From positions 1 through 50,072 of the forward strand of contig JAQCTH010000021.1 of assembly GCA_027686065.1 (NCBI GenBank): 50,072 bases of DNA, written 5' to 3'. Shown here piece by piece: positions 1 to 10,862 of this stretch. The DNA is from Clostridiaceae bacterium AF10-41 (GTDB lineage Bacteria; Bacillota; Clostridia; Clostridiales; Clostridiaceae). Under the pieces are notes generated by a model, which did no database searches, was not told where the DNA came from, and saw only the letters and a program-made list of their open reading frames with translations. Every line of letters starts with the position of its first letter. The first letter of the stretch is position 1. A program made the position numbers and the translations under genes.

Positions 1-29
1 TTGAAATTCTTATATACCTCTTAAGAATA

Positions 30-509
30 TTATATTATATCAATTTGCTTATATATAGTGGTAATATCCGCCTTAATAAAACTTAATTTCTTGTTATTAA
101 TTATTTTTAAAAAGTTTCCTTCTTTATCTATTTCAAAATCTGCTGAATCAGTTATTATTTGTTTAGCTTCTTCTATCTTTAAATATTTTATTTTTTCTAT
201 TTTTTTTGAATCATCAATATAATTTTTTATTACACTTAAATTCTTATCGCTATTATCTTCCATTGATTTAATTGAATCTGAATCTAAGACTTCAATATTG
301 TCTTTTACCTTTGCAATTTCTACTGCCATTATAAAATCTTGTATTATACTTTTTACTTCTGCCTTTTTTGTATCAACTGAATACTTTTTAAAGTTAGGTA
401 TTAATATAGCCATTAATGCTATTATTAATACTATTAATGTGGTGATTTCAATTATAGTGAAATTATATTTTTTATATTTCTTTTTTTTCTTATTACTATA
501 CTTGGTCAT
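30..509 (-). CDS. Type IV prepilin-like protein with atypical cleavage site
   Basis: A 159-residue protein with a lysine-rich 16-residue leader, then FTIIEI and a hydrophobic helix (about residues 17-40) ending in IPNFKKY. This is the class III prepilin layout: Phe at mature +1, Glu at +5 (E21), and a helix that would pack in the pilus or pseudopilus core. The residue before the cut site is Asn16 instead of the near-invariant Gly, so processing by prepilin peptidase is uncertain. The C-terminal part is short, charged and unrecognised. The ATG is preceded by AGAGAGG. No other pilus gene lies in the window, so it may be a stray minor pseudopilin or part of a system beyond the left edge. The fold call rests on the N-terminus only. 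Confidence 0.6.
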   Translation of the reverse strand: MTKYSNKKKKKYKKYNFTIIEITTLIVLIIALMAILIPNFKKYSVDTKKAEVKSIIQDFIMAVEIAKVKDNIEVLDSDSIKSMEDNSDKNLSVIKNYIDDSKKIEKIKYLKIEEAKQIITDSADFEIDKEGNFLKIINNKKLSFIKADITTIYKQIDII

Positions 510-630
510 GATATTACCTCTCTAATTTATATTAATACTAACTATATTATACTAATGATTACTACGGATTACTTACTTATTTATTTAATATCTTATATTT
601 CCCTAATAAATTATATCACTACAATCACAT

Positions 631-668
631 AAAAAAATAGAGACTTAGTAAAATCTAAGTCTCTATTT
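631..668 (-). terminator. Rho-independent terminator of groESL
   Basis: Fourteen-bp perfect stem (AAATAGAGACTTAG at 635-648 pairing with 655-668, 6-nt loop) just downstream of groEL. On the minus strand it is followed by a T run (complement of the A7 at 631-637). Confidence 0.9.
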
Positions 669-677
669 CTATTAATC

Positions 678-2614
<1,937 letters not shown>

Positions 2615-2648
2615 CTATTTATATCTATAATTTAATTACCCTTTTATA

Positions 2649-2675
2649 TTAGCACTCACCACCAATAAGTGCTAA
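2649..2675 (-). promoter_or_regulatory. CIRCE operator (HrcA site) of groESL
   Basis: Inverted repeat TTAGCACTC (2649-2657), nine bases, then AAGTGCTAA (2667-2675). It matches the CIRCE consensus (TTAGCACTC-N9-GAGTGCTAA) except for one base in the right arm as read on the plus strand. It sits between the promoter and the groES ribosome site, where HrcA normally binds. Confidence 0.95.
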
Positions 2676-2682
2676 CAACTTT

Positions 2683-2711
2683 ATGATAATATTTTACTTT
2701 ATATTTTTCAA
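2683..2711 (-). promoter_or_regulatory. Predicted sigma-A promoter of groESL
   Basis: Read on the minus strand: -35 TTGAAA (2706-2711), a 17-nt spacer, and -10 TATCAT (2683-2688). The start of transcription would fall at or just before CIRCE, as in other HrcA-controlled groESL operons. Confidence 0.65.
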
Positions 2712-2833
2712 ATGTTACCTCATATATTATTACCCTATATATAATAATTATTACTCTTTTACATTAAATATTTCCATTTTCCTCATACTTTTGTTTATTT
2801 TCTTCATTTTAAATATAATTCCATTTATAAATC

Positions 2834-4114
2834 TTATTGACTTAAGTTGTAAGTATTTTTATTTATACATATCCCCAAAAATATCCAAAAAATAGGTGCC
2901 ACCATTACGACACTTATATTAAAAAAGGATTGTACTAAATATCCTATTAAAGTTAAAAATAATGTCTTTGATATATTATTGTTAAAGTTTTTTATTAGCT
3001 TATATAATATTACTCCTATTAATGCTAAATATGTTATTAAATTTAAAATACCATTACTAACTGCAAATTCTAGATATTCATTGTGAGACTTATCAATATA
3101 TGATCCATGGTTTTCTAAATATTCTTGATAACTTTTATGATAATCAGAATCTAGCCTATAACTTAAAGTATCAGGCCCCCAACCTATAAACGGACTATCT
3201 ATAAATGCTTTCCAGGAAATTTTTAATATTTCTATTCTTCCACTATCTTGAATTTTTGTGTTTCCTTTTTCATCTATTGATATAGTATTATTTGCCCTAC
3301 TAAAAACTTTTCCACCTGAAGATATATTTATTAATAGAAATATTCCACAAAACAATAAAAAAATCTTTCCTGCTCTTTTTATCTTTTTTATATCCTTAAA
3401 AATTAGAATAAATCCTATAATTGAATATATAAAAAAAGCAAGCCATCCACTACGTGTTAATGTACAAATTAAAGCAGAAAATAATATTATTGAATATATT
3501 AGATACTTTCTTCCTCCATTAAATATATAAATAGCCATGCTTATAAATAGAAAAATACATAGGTACGATGAAAAAAAGTTTCTATTTCCTATTAATCCAA
3601 TAGAATCTCCAACTGATATATATCCAAGCATCCAGTATTGCACAGGATCAATACTATAAAATTGTACTACTCCATATGATGCCATAATACAAGCAGATAT
3701 TAGTATTATGTCTAATATCTTTTTGTCTAATATCAAGTATTTAGACGCTAGTATAAATAATATTATATAAATACAATAAATTATAAATCCCTCGCCTCTA
3801 GTGATATTCCCCATAAAAGCTACATACTTTTCTTTTGATAATATACTTGGAATTAACATAGTTAAGAGAAACACTAATGCTATCTTATGCTCAACACTAA
3901 ATTCTGCTACCTTTAGTTTTATTAATGATACCATAGAAATTATTCCTATAATATAAAGAAAGATTAATTTTCCTACTACATATCTAGGTGAGGATATATT
4001 TACAACTATAAAAGGCATAATAATTATTACAGAATATAATATTATGTTTACTAGATTTTTTATATCAATTTCCTTTGTAAAAATATCTTTTACTTTTATA
4101 TATATTTTTTGCAC
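2834..4114 (-). CDS. O-antigen ligase/polymerase-like (Wzy_C) membrane protein
   Basis: A 426-residue protein made almost entirely of hydrophobic segments, about 10-12 membrane helices. The Wzy_C/WaaL-like core shows as IGNRNFFSSYL (about residue 175), the SGRIEILKISWKAF and GWGPDTLSYR region (near 295-320) and a DKSHNEYLEFAVSNG segment (near 345). Such proteins join or polymerise lipid-linked glycans at the outer face of the membrane. The exact substrate cannot be read from sequence, and no glycosyltransferase cluster adjoins it. The start is GTG (4112-4114) with GTGGGGGC upstream. It stands alone between groESL and the hydrogenase, with a palindromic repeat element on its upstream side. Confidence 0.75.
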   Translation of the reverse strand: MQKIYIKVKDIFTKEIDIKNLVNIILYSVIIIMPFIVVNISSPRYVVGKLIFLYIIGIISMVSLIKLKVAEFSVEHKIALVFLLTMLIPSILSKEKYVAFMGNITRGEGFIIYCIYIILFILASKYLILDKKILDIILISACIMASYGVVQFYSIDPVQYWMLGYISVGDSIGLIGNRNFFSSYLCIFLFISMAIYIFNGGRKYLIYSIILFSALICTLTRSGWLAFFIYSIIGFILIFKDIKKIKRAGKIFLLFCGIFLLINISSGGKVFSRANNTISIDEKGNTKIQDSGRIEILKISWKAFIDSPFIGWGPDTLSYRLDSDYHKSYQEYLENHGSYIDKSHNEYLEFAVSNGILNLITYLALIGVILYKLIKNFNNNISKTLFLTLIGYLVQSFFNISVVMVAPIFWIFLGICINKNTYNLSQ

Positions 4115-4146
4115 AATTTGCCCCCACTAATAAATTAATATAGAAA

Positions 4147-4298
4147 AAATTGCGAAGCAATTTATTTAGTTCACAGTGTACAATTCACAATTCACAATTT
4201 ATGATGAAACTACTATGTAGTTTCTGAATTATTTCCATAACTGGAACTGTGCCTTGTGAACTTGTAAACTGTTCACTAGAAATTTTGCTTCGCAAAAT
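4147..4298. repeat. Palindromic intergenic repeat element with terminal inverted repeats
   Basis: The element is bounded by AAATTGCgaaGCAATTT (4147-4163) and, inverted, by ATTTTGCttcGCAAAAT (4282-4298). The inner flanks also pair imperfectly: TAGTTCACAGTGTACAA on the left against the complement of the right side, which reads TAGTGAACAGTTTACAA. A small central hairpin is GAAACTAC-tat-GTAGTTTC (4206-4224). The whole stretch can therefore fold into one long hairpin. The left-end hairpin is followed on the minus strand by a T-rich tail (TTTTTTCTATATT), so it may also terminate the hydrogenase transcript. Related GTTCACAGTGCAC-type sequence recurs at 24397-24477. Confidence 0.6.
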
Positions 4299-4302
4299 AA
4301 AA

Positions 4303-5793
4303 CTATCGTTCTAAATTTATCTCTTTATATTCATTAATTTTTTCATTATCTATAACAGCTTTCTTGGTAGCTTGTGAATTTATCTTATTAAATATAGCCT
4401 TAGATTTAAATGGGGTTACTAAAGTACCTGCACCATTAATACAGCCTCCATCACACATCATTCCTTCTATGAAGTTACCTGGTAATCTTCCAATCTTAGC
4501 CATAGTCATCATTTTCTTTATCTCTACCCCTCCAGATACTTTCACTGGATTGAAATTTACTTCTATTCCTTGACTTCTAATATAATTTTCTATAGCTGCT
4601 GTTAATCCTCCATGTGATCCAAAACCTCTTCCATATATTGATGCATCATCTACAACTTCATCTTCACAGGAATCAACATCTATGTTAAAAGCACTAAACA
4701 AAGCAAGAAGTTCTTCAAAGGTTATAACATAATCTACTGCATCTTTTACTGACTGTCTAACTGCTTCACTCTTTTTAGCAGTACATGGTCCAATAAAGAC
4801 AACTTTTGCTTCTGGATCATTGTGCTTTATAAATCTTGCTGTTGCTATCATTGGAGATACTGTTCCTGATATATTTTTCACTTCTGATGGGAACATCTTT
4901 TCAATATAACTTAAAAATCCTGGACAACAAGAATTAGTCATGTAATTTTGACCTTCTTCTAATCTTTCTAAAAATTCTCCACTTTCATGTACAGTTACTG
5001 CATCAGCACCACAAGCTGCTTCTACCATATCTACAAAGCCTAATTTCTTTATTGCATTTTTGATTTGTCCATATGAAACTTTTGCTCCAAATTGTCCTGT
5101 TATTGCTGGTGCTACTACTGCATACATCTTTCTCTTTCTTCCAAGCCTTTTTGCTATAGGAACAATTAAACTTTTATCGGAAATCGCTCCAAAAGGACAT
5201 GCATTCATACAACTTCCACAGTTAACACATGTCTCCTCTTTTATCATAGCTCTTCTATCTTCTATATTTATATCTAATGCACCAGTTGGACATACTCTTT
5301 TACACGGTCTCATGACTTCAGCAATAGCATCGTAAGGGCATGCTTTTTTACACATTCCACATTCTCTGCAAAGTTCTTGGTTTATATATGCTCTTCCTGC
5401 AACATAAGTTATTGCTCCAAAGTTACAAGCCTCATGACATTTATGTGCCAAACAATTTCTACATGAATCTGTAACACTATATTTATTTATAGGGCATCTA
5501 TCGCACGCTGCTTCAATGACATATATTATTTGATCATCTTCTTTGATGTCAACAAATTCATCATCTATATTATCCCCATTAGCTAAATATCCTGCTGCTA
5601 GCTTAGCTCTTTCTAAAACAATAGCTCTTTCTTTATAGACACAGCATCTATACATAGCTGTATCTCCTTTAATAATTTCATAAGGAATCTTTTCAATTGA
5701 TTCTGTTGTTAGATTTCCATCTTTAGCTAGTTTAGCAACTTCTGTCAATACCTCATGCTTGAGCTTTTTTAATTGAGTTTCAAATTGGAACAT
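4303..5793 (-). CDS. [FeFe] hydrogenase, group B type (ferredoxin-linked)
   Basis: A 496-residue iron-sulfur protein. The N-terminal part (about 95-205) carries several cysteine clusters: CDRC with CRNC and HKCHEAC, CRECGMCKKACP, and CVNCGSCMNACP (two ferredoxin-type 4Fe-4S motifs). The C-terminal H-cluster domain shows altered signatures: TNSCCPGF (C289, C290), GPCTAKKSE (C337) and EGMMCDGGC (C447, C451). Against the classical TSCCPxW, MPCxxKxxE and ExMACxxGC, these fit the monomeric group B class and not the well-studied group A enzymes. The expected role is hydrogen evolution or uptake with ferredoxin in the cytoplasm, which suits a butyrate fermenter. No hyd maturase is nearby. The ATG is preceded by AGGAGG, and an extended -10 lies upstream. 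Confidence 0.85.
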   Translation of the reverse strand: MFQFETQLKKLKHEVLTEVAKLAKDGNLTTESIEKIPYEIIKGDTAMYRCCVYKERAIVLERAKLAAGYLANGDNIDDEFVDIKEDDQIIYVIEAACDRCPINKYSVTDSCRNCLAHKCHEACNFGAITYVAGRAYINQELCRECGMCKKACPYDAIAEVMRPCKRVCPTGALDINIEDRRAMIKEETCVNCGSCMNACPFGAISDKSLIVPIAKRLGRKRKMYAVVAPAITGQFGAKVSYGQIKNAIKKLGFVDMVEAACGADAVTVHESGEFLERLEEGQNYMTNSCCPGFLSYIEKMFPSEVKNISGTVSPMIATARFIKHNDPEAKVVFIGPCTAKKSEAVRQSVKDAVDYVITFEELLALFSAFNIDVDSCEDEVVDDASIYGRGFGSHGGLTAAIENYIRSQGIEVNFNPVKVSGGVEIKKMMTMAKIGRLPGNFIEGMMCDGGCINGAGTLVTPFKSKAIFNKINSQATKKAVIDNEKINEYKEINLER

Positions 5794-5842
5794 ACCAAAA
5801 TCCTCCTATATAAATAAATTTAACCTATTTATCCCCTATATT

Positions 5843-5851
5843 ATTATATCA
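5843..5851 (-). promoter_or_regulatory. Extended -10 promoter upstream of the hydrogenase
   Basis: Minus-strand TGATATAAT (a TGnTATAAT extended -10) 50 nt upstream of the hydrogenase ATG. No good -35 is seen at the normal distance. No Rex-type palindrome was found in this leader. Confidence 0.5.
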
Positions 5852-6031
5852 GTTAATTTATCCCAAGTTGTTTTATTCTAAATATTCTGAAAATAAAAAT
5901 TATACCAATATATATTAATAAGGTCTTAATTCGTTTTTTAATAAAATTTATCTTATATCAATTAAATTCTGGAGTTTGAATTGCAAGTATTGAATATTTA
6001 GTAAAGTGGACATATTTATAATTGAATTAGT

Positions 6032-6085
6032 ATGAAAGCCTATCTACTGAAGCTCGTCTAAAGTAGATAGACTTTCATTTTTTAT
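6032..6085 (+). terminator. Orphan terminator-like hairpin on the plus strand
   Basis: ATGAAAG + CTATCTACT (6032-6048, one unpaired base) pairs with AGTAGATAG + CTTTCAT (6063-6079), a 16-bp stem with one mismatch, followed on the plus strand by TTTTTTATATTT. No plus-strand gene lies upstream, so it either ends a small plus-strand RNA or works in the other direction as a weak terminator of gatZ. Confidence 0.5.
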
Positions 6086-6180
6086 ATTTAGCTTTTTATT
6101 CTATGTTCCTTGCTACCTTTTTCCTGTTCCCATTTCTTATTATAATCAGAAACTGTGAATTATACCTTTTGAACTGTTCT

Positions 6181-7512
6181 CTATAAGATTGTTTCACAAT
6201 TAGCTTCAACGGCATATATATAGTCATCTAAATATTCACCAATTCTATCTTTTAATAATTCCTTAGCATTTGGCTTTAACAATCCTTCTCTTACCTTTTT
6301 ATATTGTTCATGCATAAATTGACTTATAACTGTTATTGGAATTTCTATTCCTTCTAGATTACTCATAAGCTTTTCTAAAGCAAAGTTAACTTCATCTTTA
6401 GGCATATAATATCTCGCTCTATCAGATAAACTATACTTTCTTTCCATCTTTACTTTTTCTCCTATGCCTGAATAGTGGTGCATCCAATCTTTTGGATTTT
6501 TAACCATACTAAAATCTAGTATTTCCATAAAATTAGATAATTCTGCATTTGAATCATATTTTAATATTTCATTTTCAATAAGATTTAATGCAAATATGCC
6601 TTCTCTAAATCCAAATGTTAAGGCTGGCCCAACTTTTAGTATTATAAACCCGTCTTCAACCATTTGTTTTAGAGCTTTAGGTGTTTGATAGTCTGTTGAA
6701 TGTGCTTCAAATATTAATTGTGGATAATCTTTTAAACCATTTATTAATTCTTTAGCTTCTTCTCTGTTATAATTCCACACTTCATCACTGCTAAACTCAA
6801 CACCAGGTTGTACTACAACCCCTATTACATATTGCCAAGCATCTCCTACCCCATAACCTTTAAATGCAGATTTGAATGTTTCTACTGTAGTCTTAAAACC
6901 TTCTACACTAGTAACCTTTGGGCCTTCTTCCTCTTCTTCAACTTGTGCTCCTCCTGGTATTGGAACTTCACTACCTATAATATAAACTGGATGAAAAGCA
7001 TTTTTATTTTCTTCTTTTAGCTCTAAGTATGCTTCTTCTGCAATTTTACATAGCACTGATGCTCTATCAGCTATTAATGCATCTCCAAATTTACCACTTT
7101 CAATGTCTCCTTTTAGTGGCATACTTGTATCTATATGAATTTTGGTGAATCCTGCTAAAACATATTCTCTTATTAAACTTTTAGCATTTTCCATAGCTTC
7201 ACTTGGATCTATATTTTTCCAGGTTAATGGTCCTAAATGATCTCCTCCTAAAATTATTCTTTCTTTTGGAAATCCTATTCTTTCTGCTATTTTATAAATA
7301 TACTCTACATAATCTTTTGGTTTCATTCCAGTGTATCCACCAAATTGGTCAACTTGATTTGCTGTTGCTTCTACTAAAAGCGGTATATTTTTATTTAAAA
7401 GCTTTTCCATACTTGCTTCTATTACATAATTATTAGAGCAACATACAGAAAATATTCCTACATTTTCACCATTTTTATATCTATTAACGATATCCTTCAT
7501 TGGATGTATCAT
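6181..7512 (-). CDS. gatZ: Tagatose-1,6-bisphosphate aldolase, non-catalytic subunit GatZ/KbaZ
   Basis: A 443-residue protein of the GatZ/KbaZ family, the partner that stabilises the class II tagatose-bisphosphate aldolase GatY/KbaY. Recognisable stretches are HPMKDIVNRYKNGE at the N-terminus, GGDHLGPLTW (about residue 90) and HIDTSMPLKGD (near 125). The start is an ATG with AAGGGGTG upstream. It is the last gene of the minus-strand series gntR-agaS-gatY-gatZ and lies 191 nt after gatY, with a long hairpin in between. Together the pair would split tagatose-1,6-bisphosphate into dihydroxyacetone phosphate and glyceraldehyde-3-phosphate at the end of galactosamine breakdown. The family call is firm; galactitol versus GalNAc use is inferred from agaS and nagA nearby. 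Confidence 0.92.
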   Translation of the reverse strand: MIHPMKDIVNRYKNGENVGIFSVCCSNNYVIEASMEKLLNKNIPLLVEATANQVDQFGGYTGMKPKDYVEYIYKIAERIGFPKERIILGGDHLGPLTWKNIDPSEAMENAKSLIREYVLAGFTKIHIDTSMPLKGDIESGKFGDALIADRASVLCKIAEEAYLELKEENKNAFHPVYIIGSEVPIPGGAQVEEEEEGPKVTSVEGFKTTVETFKSAFKGYGVGDAWQYVIGVVVQPGVEFSSDEVWNYNREEAKELINGLKDYPQLIFEAHSTDYQTPKALKQMVEDGFIILKVGPALTFGFREGIFALNLIENEILKYDSNAELSNFMEILDFSMVKNPKDWMHHYSGIGEKVKMERKYSLSDRARYYMPKDEVNFALEKLMSNLEGIEIPITVISQFMHEQYKKVREGLLKPNAKELLKDRIGEYLDDYIYAVEANCETIL

Positions 7513-7577
7513 TTCTTCACCCCTTATTATTTATATATTTAAGGATTATTTATATCCCTAAAACTTCATTTATATAT

Positions 7578-7623
7578 GAAAGAAAATAATATTTTAGCAG
7601 GTGCTTTAATATTATTTTCTTTC
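7578..7623 (-). terminator. Long hairpin between gatY and gatZ
   Basis: Sixteen-bp perfect stem, GAAAGAAAATAATATT (7578-7593) with its complement at 7608-7623, and a 14-nt loop. On the minus strand it is followed by ATATATAAATG, not a clear T run. It could be a partial terminator or an mRNA stability element that lowers gatZ relative to gatY. Confidence 0.45.
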
Positions 7624-7703
7624 GATTTTACTGCAATTTATATATACCAATTAACAACTAATTATACATTTACTGTATAATTACTAATAAACGACTTATT
7701 TAA

Positions 7704-8561
<858 letters not shown>

Positions 8562-8655
8562 TTACTTCAACTCCTCTTAGCAAAATTTTTAACTTTTAAA
8601 ATATATAAACATTATCTTTCCTTTTATAAACTTTAATTAAATATTTCATAGAATC

Positions 8656-9819
8656 TTATTTATTGTATTTATGAATAACTACTCCCTTAACAACTCTGTT
8701 AACTGTTCCATCTGGTCTTGGATTATCTGGTGAAATTCCTAATCTAATTGAATTAAATAATCCAAAAATTTGTCCGAATAACATGTAATTAAATACTGTA
8801 TATACTTCTGGAATTGTTTGTCCATCTATTTCTATATATTTATCACATACATCCTTTAATTCTTCATTTTTTTCATAGCTTATTACTGCTAATTTATGAT
8901 TTCCTGAGTCACTGTTTATTTCTTTTATAAGATCCATATCGTAAAGGTTAGTGTACTTATTATTAGAATTCATAAATATAACTAAAGTTTCATCATTAAT
9001 TATTGACTTTGGACCATGTCTGAAACCTAATACAGATTCACAGACACTTACTACTTTTCCGCTTGTAAGTTCTAAATTCTTCAAAGCCATTTCTTGACAT
9101 AATCCTTTTAGTGCCCCTGATCCTAGGTAAACTACTCTTTCTGATTTTAGTTCAGTTAATTCTTTTATATCTGCCCATTTAGTATCTAAGATTGAATTTC
9201 CTTGGTTAATAACTATATCAACATATTTTTTGTTTTCTTCTAAATTCTTAATATCAAATATTAGTAATGATGCTAATAACATGCAACTAAAAGAACTTGT
9301 CATAGCAAAACTTTTATCATTTGAATTCTCTGGCATTAATACACAAAGATCTCTATCACTTATAGAAGCCTTTTTAGCAAGTTCTCCTTCAGAGTTACAC
9401 GTAATTACCAGTTGTGATATGTCTTTTACATTATCTTTAAATAAATTAAATGCTCCAACGCTTTCTGGGCTATTTCCAGATCTTGCGTAAGAAACTAAAA
9501 TTGTTGGTACATCTTCTTCTATAAACTCTTCTGGATTTGATACTAAGTCAGTTGAAGCAATAGCTTCTACTCTTAAATTTAATTTCTTTGCTAAATACGT
9601 ATAAATTGTATCTCCAACGTAGTCTGAAGTACCTGCTCCTGTCAAAACTATTCTGGTATTTTCCTTTAAACTTCTGCTTAAAAAGCTTTTTATTTTTTCT
9701 TCATTTTCTTTTACTATATTGTAGGTTTCTTCCCATAGCATAGGCTGTTGTCTTATTTCTGAGACAGTATAGACTGCCCCTAAGTCTTTCATTTTTTCTT
9801 TATCCATTCCAAAAATCAT
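8656..9819 (-). CDS. agaS: AgaS: galactosamine-6-phosphate deaminase/isomerase
   Basis: A 387-residue protein with two SIS sugar-isomerase domains (about residues 35-200 and 210-370). It matches AgaS (start MIFGMDKEKMKDLGAVYTVSEIRQQP; TGAGTSDYVGDTI for the phosphosugar loop). AgaS turns galactosamine-6-phosphate into tagatose-6-phosphate and ammonia. The start chosen is the ATG at 9817-9819, because GCAGGAGG lies 8 nt before it and homologues start at MFG/MIFG. A longer reading, 11 residues upstream, would begin inside the palindromic operator at 9835-9860 and has no ribosome site. It follows the gntR regulator by 62 nt and precedes gatY. Confidence 0.92.
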   Translation of the reverse strand: MIFGMDKEKMKDLGAVYTVSEIRQQPMLWEETYNIVKENEEKIKSFLSRSLKENTRIVLTGAGTSDYVGDTIYTYLAKKLNLRVEAIASTDLVSNPEEFIEEDVPTILVSYARSGNSPESVGAFNLFKDNVKDISQLVITCNSEGELAKKASISDRDLCVLMPENSNDKSFAMTSSFSCMLLASLLIFDIKNLEENKKYVDIVINQGNSILDTKWADIKELTELKSERVVYLGSGALKGLCQEMALKNLELTSGKVVSVCESVLGFRHGPKSIINDETLVIFMNSNNKYTNLYDMDLIKEINSDSGNHKLAVISYEKNEELKDVCDKYIEIDGQTIPEVYTVFNYMLFGQIFGLFNSIRLGISPDNPRPDGTVNRVVKGVVIHKYNK

Positions 9820-9834
9820 TTTAATACCTCCTGC

Positions 9835-9860
9835 ATCTGTTAATGTCATCATTACCAGTA
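9835..9860 (-). promoter_or_regulatory. Palindromic operator upstream of agaS (probable GntR site)
   Basis: Arms ATCTGTTAATG (9835-9845) and CATTACCAGTA (9850-9860) flank TCAT. The right arm and the spacer pattern (TCxT) match the palindrome at 17894-17919 upstream of the GH31 gene almost base for base. It ends directly beside the agaS ribosome site, so a bound repressor would block agaS transcription. Assignment to the adjacent GntR protein is inferred. Confidence 0.75.
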
Positions 9861-9881
9861 CTTCTAAAAAAATTTTTTGTT

Positions 9882-10610
9882 TTAATTATTATTTAATTTT
9901 ACTCTATACTTAAATTTGTCTCCTCTAGCTACACTGACAGTGTACTCTATAACAGACTCATTTTCATAGGTCAATCTTTCTATTTTTAAACTTGGTGATC
10001 CTTCTTTAATATCCAAGTAGATGCTTTCTAATTTATTAGTTAATATAGGTTGAAAAAACTCCTCTGCCGATGTTAATCTTGCATTAAACTCTTTTATTAA
10101 CACATCATACATTGGCTTTTCCTCTAATTGCTCTCTTGTAATACCTTTAAATCTATTAAAAGGAAGATATGTTGTTTCATATAGCATATGAATTCCATCT
10201 GCCATTCGTATTCTAGATATCTTATAAAGTAAATCTTCACTACTTATTTTAAATATAGAACTTATCTTGTCTCCTGCTTGAATGATTTCAAAACCAGTGA
10301 CTTCTGATTTAGGTTTTTTGCCAAGCTTTTTCATTTCTTCTGTAAATGAATAAAAAGAAATTAAATCTTGATTCATTCTTCTTGGTGATACAAAAGTACC
10401 TTTTCCATGTACCTTGTATATATATCCCTCTTTTTCAAGCTCATCCATCGCCTGTCTAACAGTTGTCCTACTTACATCATAAATTTCACAAATTTCTCTT
10501 TCTGAAAGTATTTGTTCATTTTCTTCTAAAGTATTTTCTATTATATCTATTAGAATATTCATAAGTTGTAAGTATAATGGTGTTCTAGAGGTTTTATCTA
10601 CAGTAGTCAT
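9882..10610 (-). CDS. GntR/HutC-family transcriptional regulator with UTRA domain
   Basis: A 242-residue regulator: winged-helix DNA-binding part (about 8-75, with LSEREICEIYDVSRTTVRQAMDELEKEGY and the wing KVHGKGTFV) and a UTRA effector domain (about 95-235) of the type that senses phosphosugars. It begins the gntR-agaS-gatY-gatZ series. An ATG with GGGGGGA upstream and an extended -10 at 10650 support its own promoter. It is likely the repressor of GalNAc use, answering to GalNAc-6-P or galactosamine-6-P like NagR and AgaR2 proteins. Two matching palindromes, before agaS and before the GH31 gene, are its probable operators. Its own leader lacks a clear copy. Confidence 0.88.
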   Translation of the reverse strand: MTTVDKTSRTPLYLQLMNILIDIIENTLEENEQILSEREICEIYDVSRTTVRQAMDELEKEGYIYKVHGKGTFVSPRRMNQDLISFYSFTEEMKKLGKKPKSEVTGFEIIQAGDKISSIFKISSEDLLYKISRIRMADGIHMLYETTYLPFNRFKGITREQLEEKPMYDVLIKEFNARLTSAEEFFQPILTNKLESIYLDIKEGSPSLKIERLTYENESVIEYTVSVARGDKFKYRVKLNNN

Positions 10611-10649
10611 TAAATCCCCCCATTTTTATATTACCATATTTATATCTAA

Positions 10650-10658
10650 ATTATATCA
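10650..10658 (-). promoter_or_regulatory. Extended -10 promoter of the gntR gene
   Basis: Minus-strand TGATATAAT (TGnTATAAT) about 40 nt upstream of the gntR ATG, without a good -35. It lies between the GH31 terminator and gntR, so gntR starts a new transcript. Confidence 0.5.
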
Positions 10659-10803
10659 TAATTCTTCAATAAAATAAGCACTAAAATACATATTTTATTA
10701 TTTAAATTTAAATAAGATACTCACTTTTATTCAGATTTATTGTAAATGATACTATTATCTATGTCAACACTCTTATTTCTATATATGAACATATTTTTCT
10801 AGA

Positions 10804-10845
10804 AATAGTAGGTAGCTGTATCTGAAATTGATTCTACCTACTATT
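10804..10845 (-). terminator. Terminator after the GH31 gene
   Basis: Twelve-bp perfect stem AATAGTAGGTAG (10804-10815) with CTACCTACTATT (10834-10845), 18-nt loop, 18 nt past the GH31 stop. The minus-strand tail is only moderately T-rich. Confidence 0.7.
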
Positions 10846-10862
10846 CCTATAAACCTTTTTAA

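Larger units (their letters stand above)
5794..6180. other. Gene-less stretch between gatZ and the hydrogenase
   Basis: A 387-nt gap. It holds the hydrogenase leader with an extended -10 (5843-5851), a strong hairpin with a T run on the plus strand (6032-6085), and a degenerate copy of the intergenic repeat family near 6100-6178 (TTCCTGTTCCC and AAACTGTGAATT fragments). I see no open reading frame with a ribosome site. Confidence 0.6.

Noticed and set aside
9820..9852. Longer N-terminus of AgaS starting at 9852
   Set aside because: It would begin inside the operator, has no ribosome site, and homologues begin at the downstream MIFG-type start with a perfect AGGAGG.
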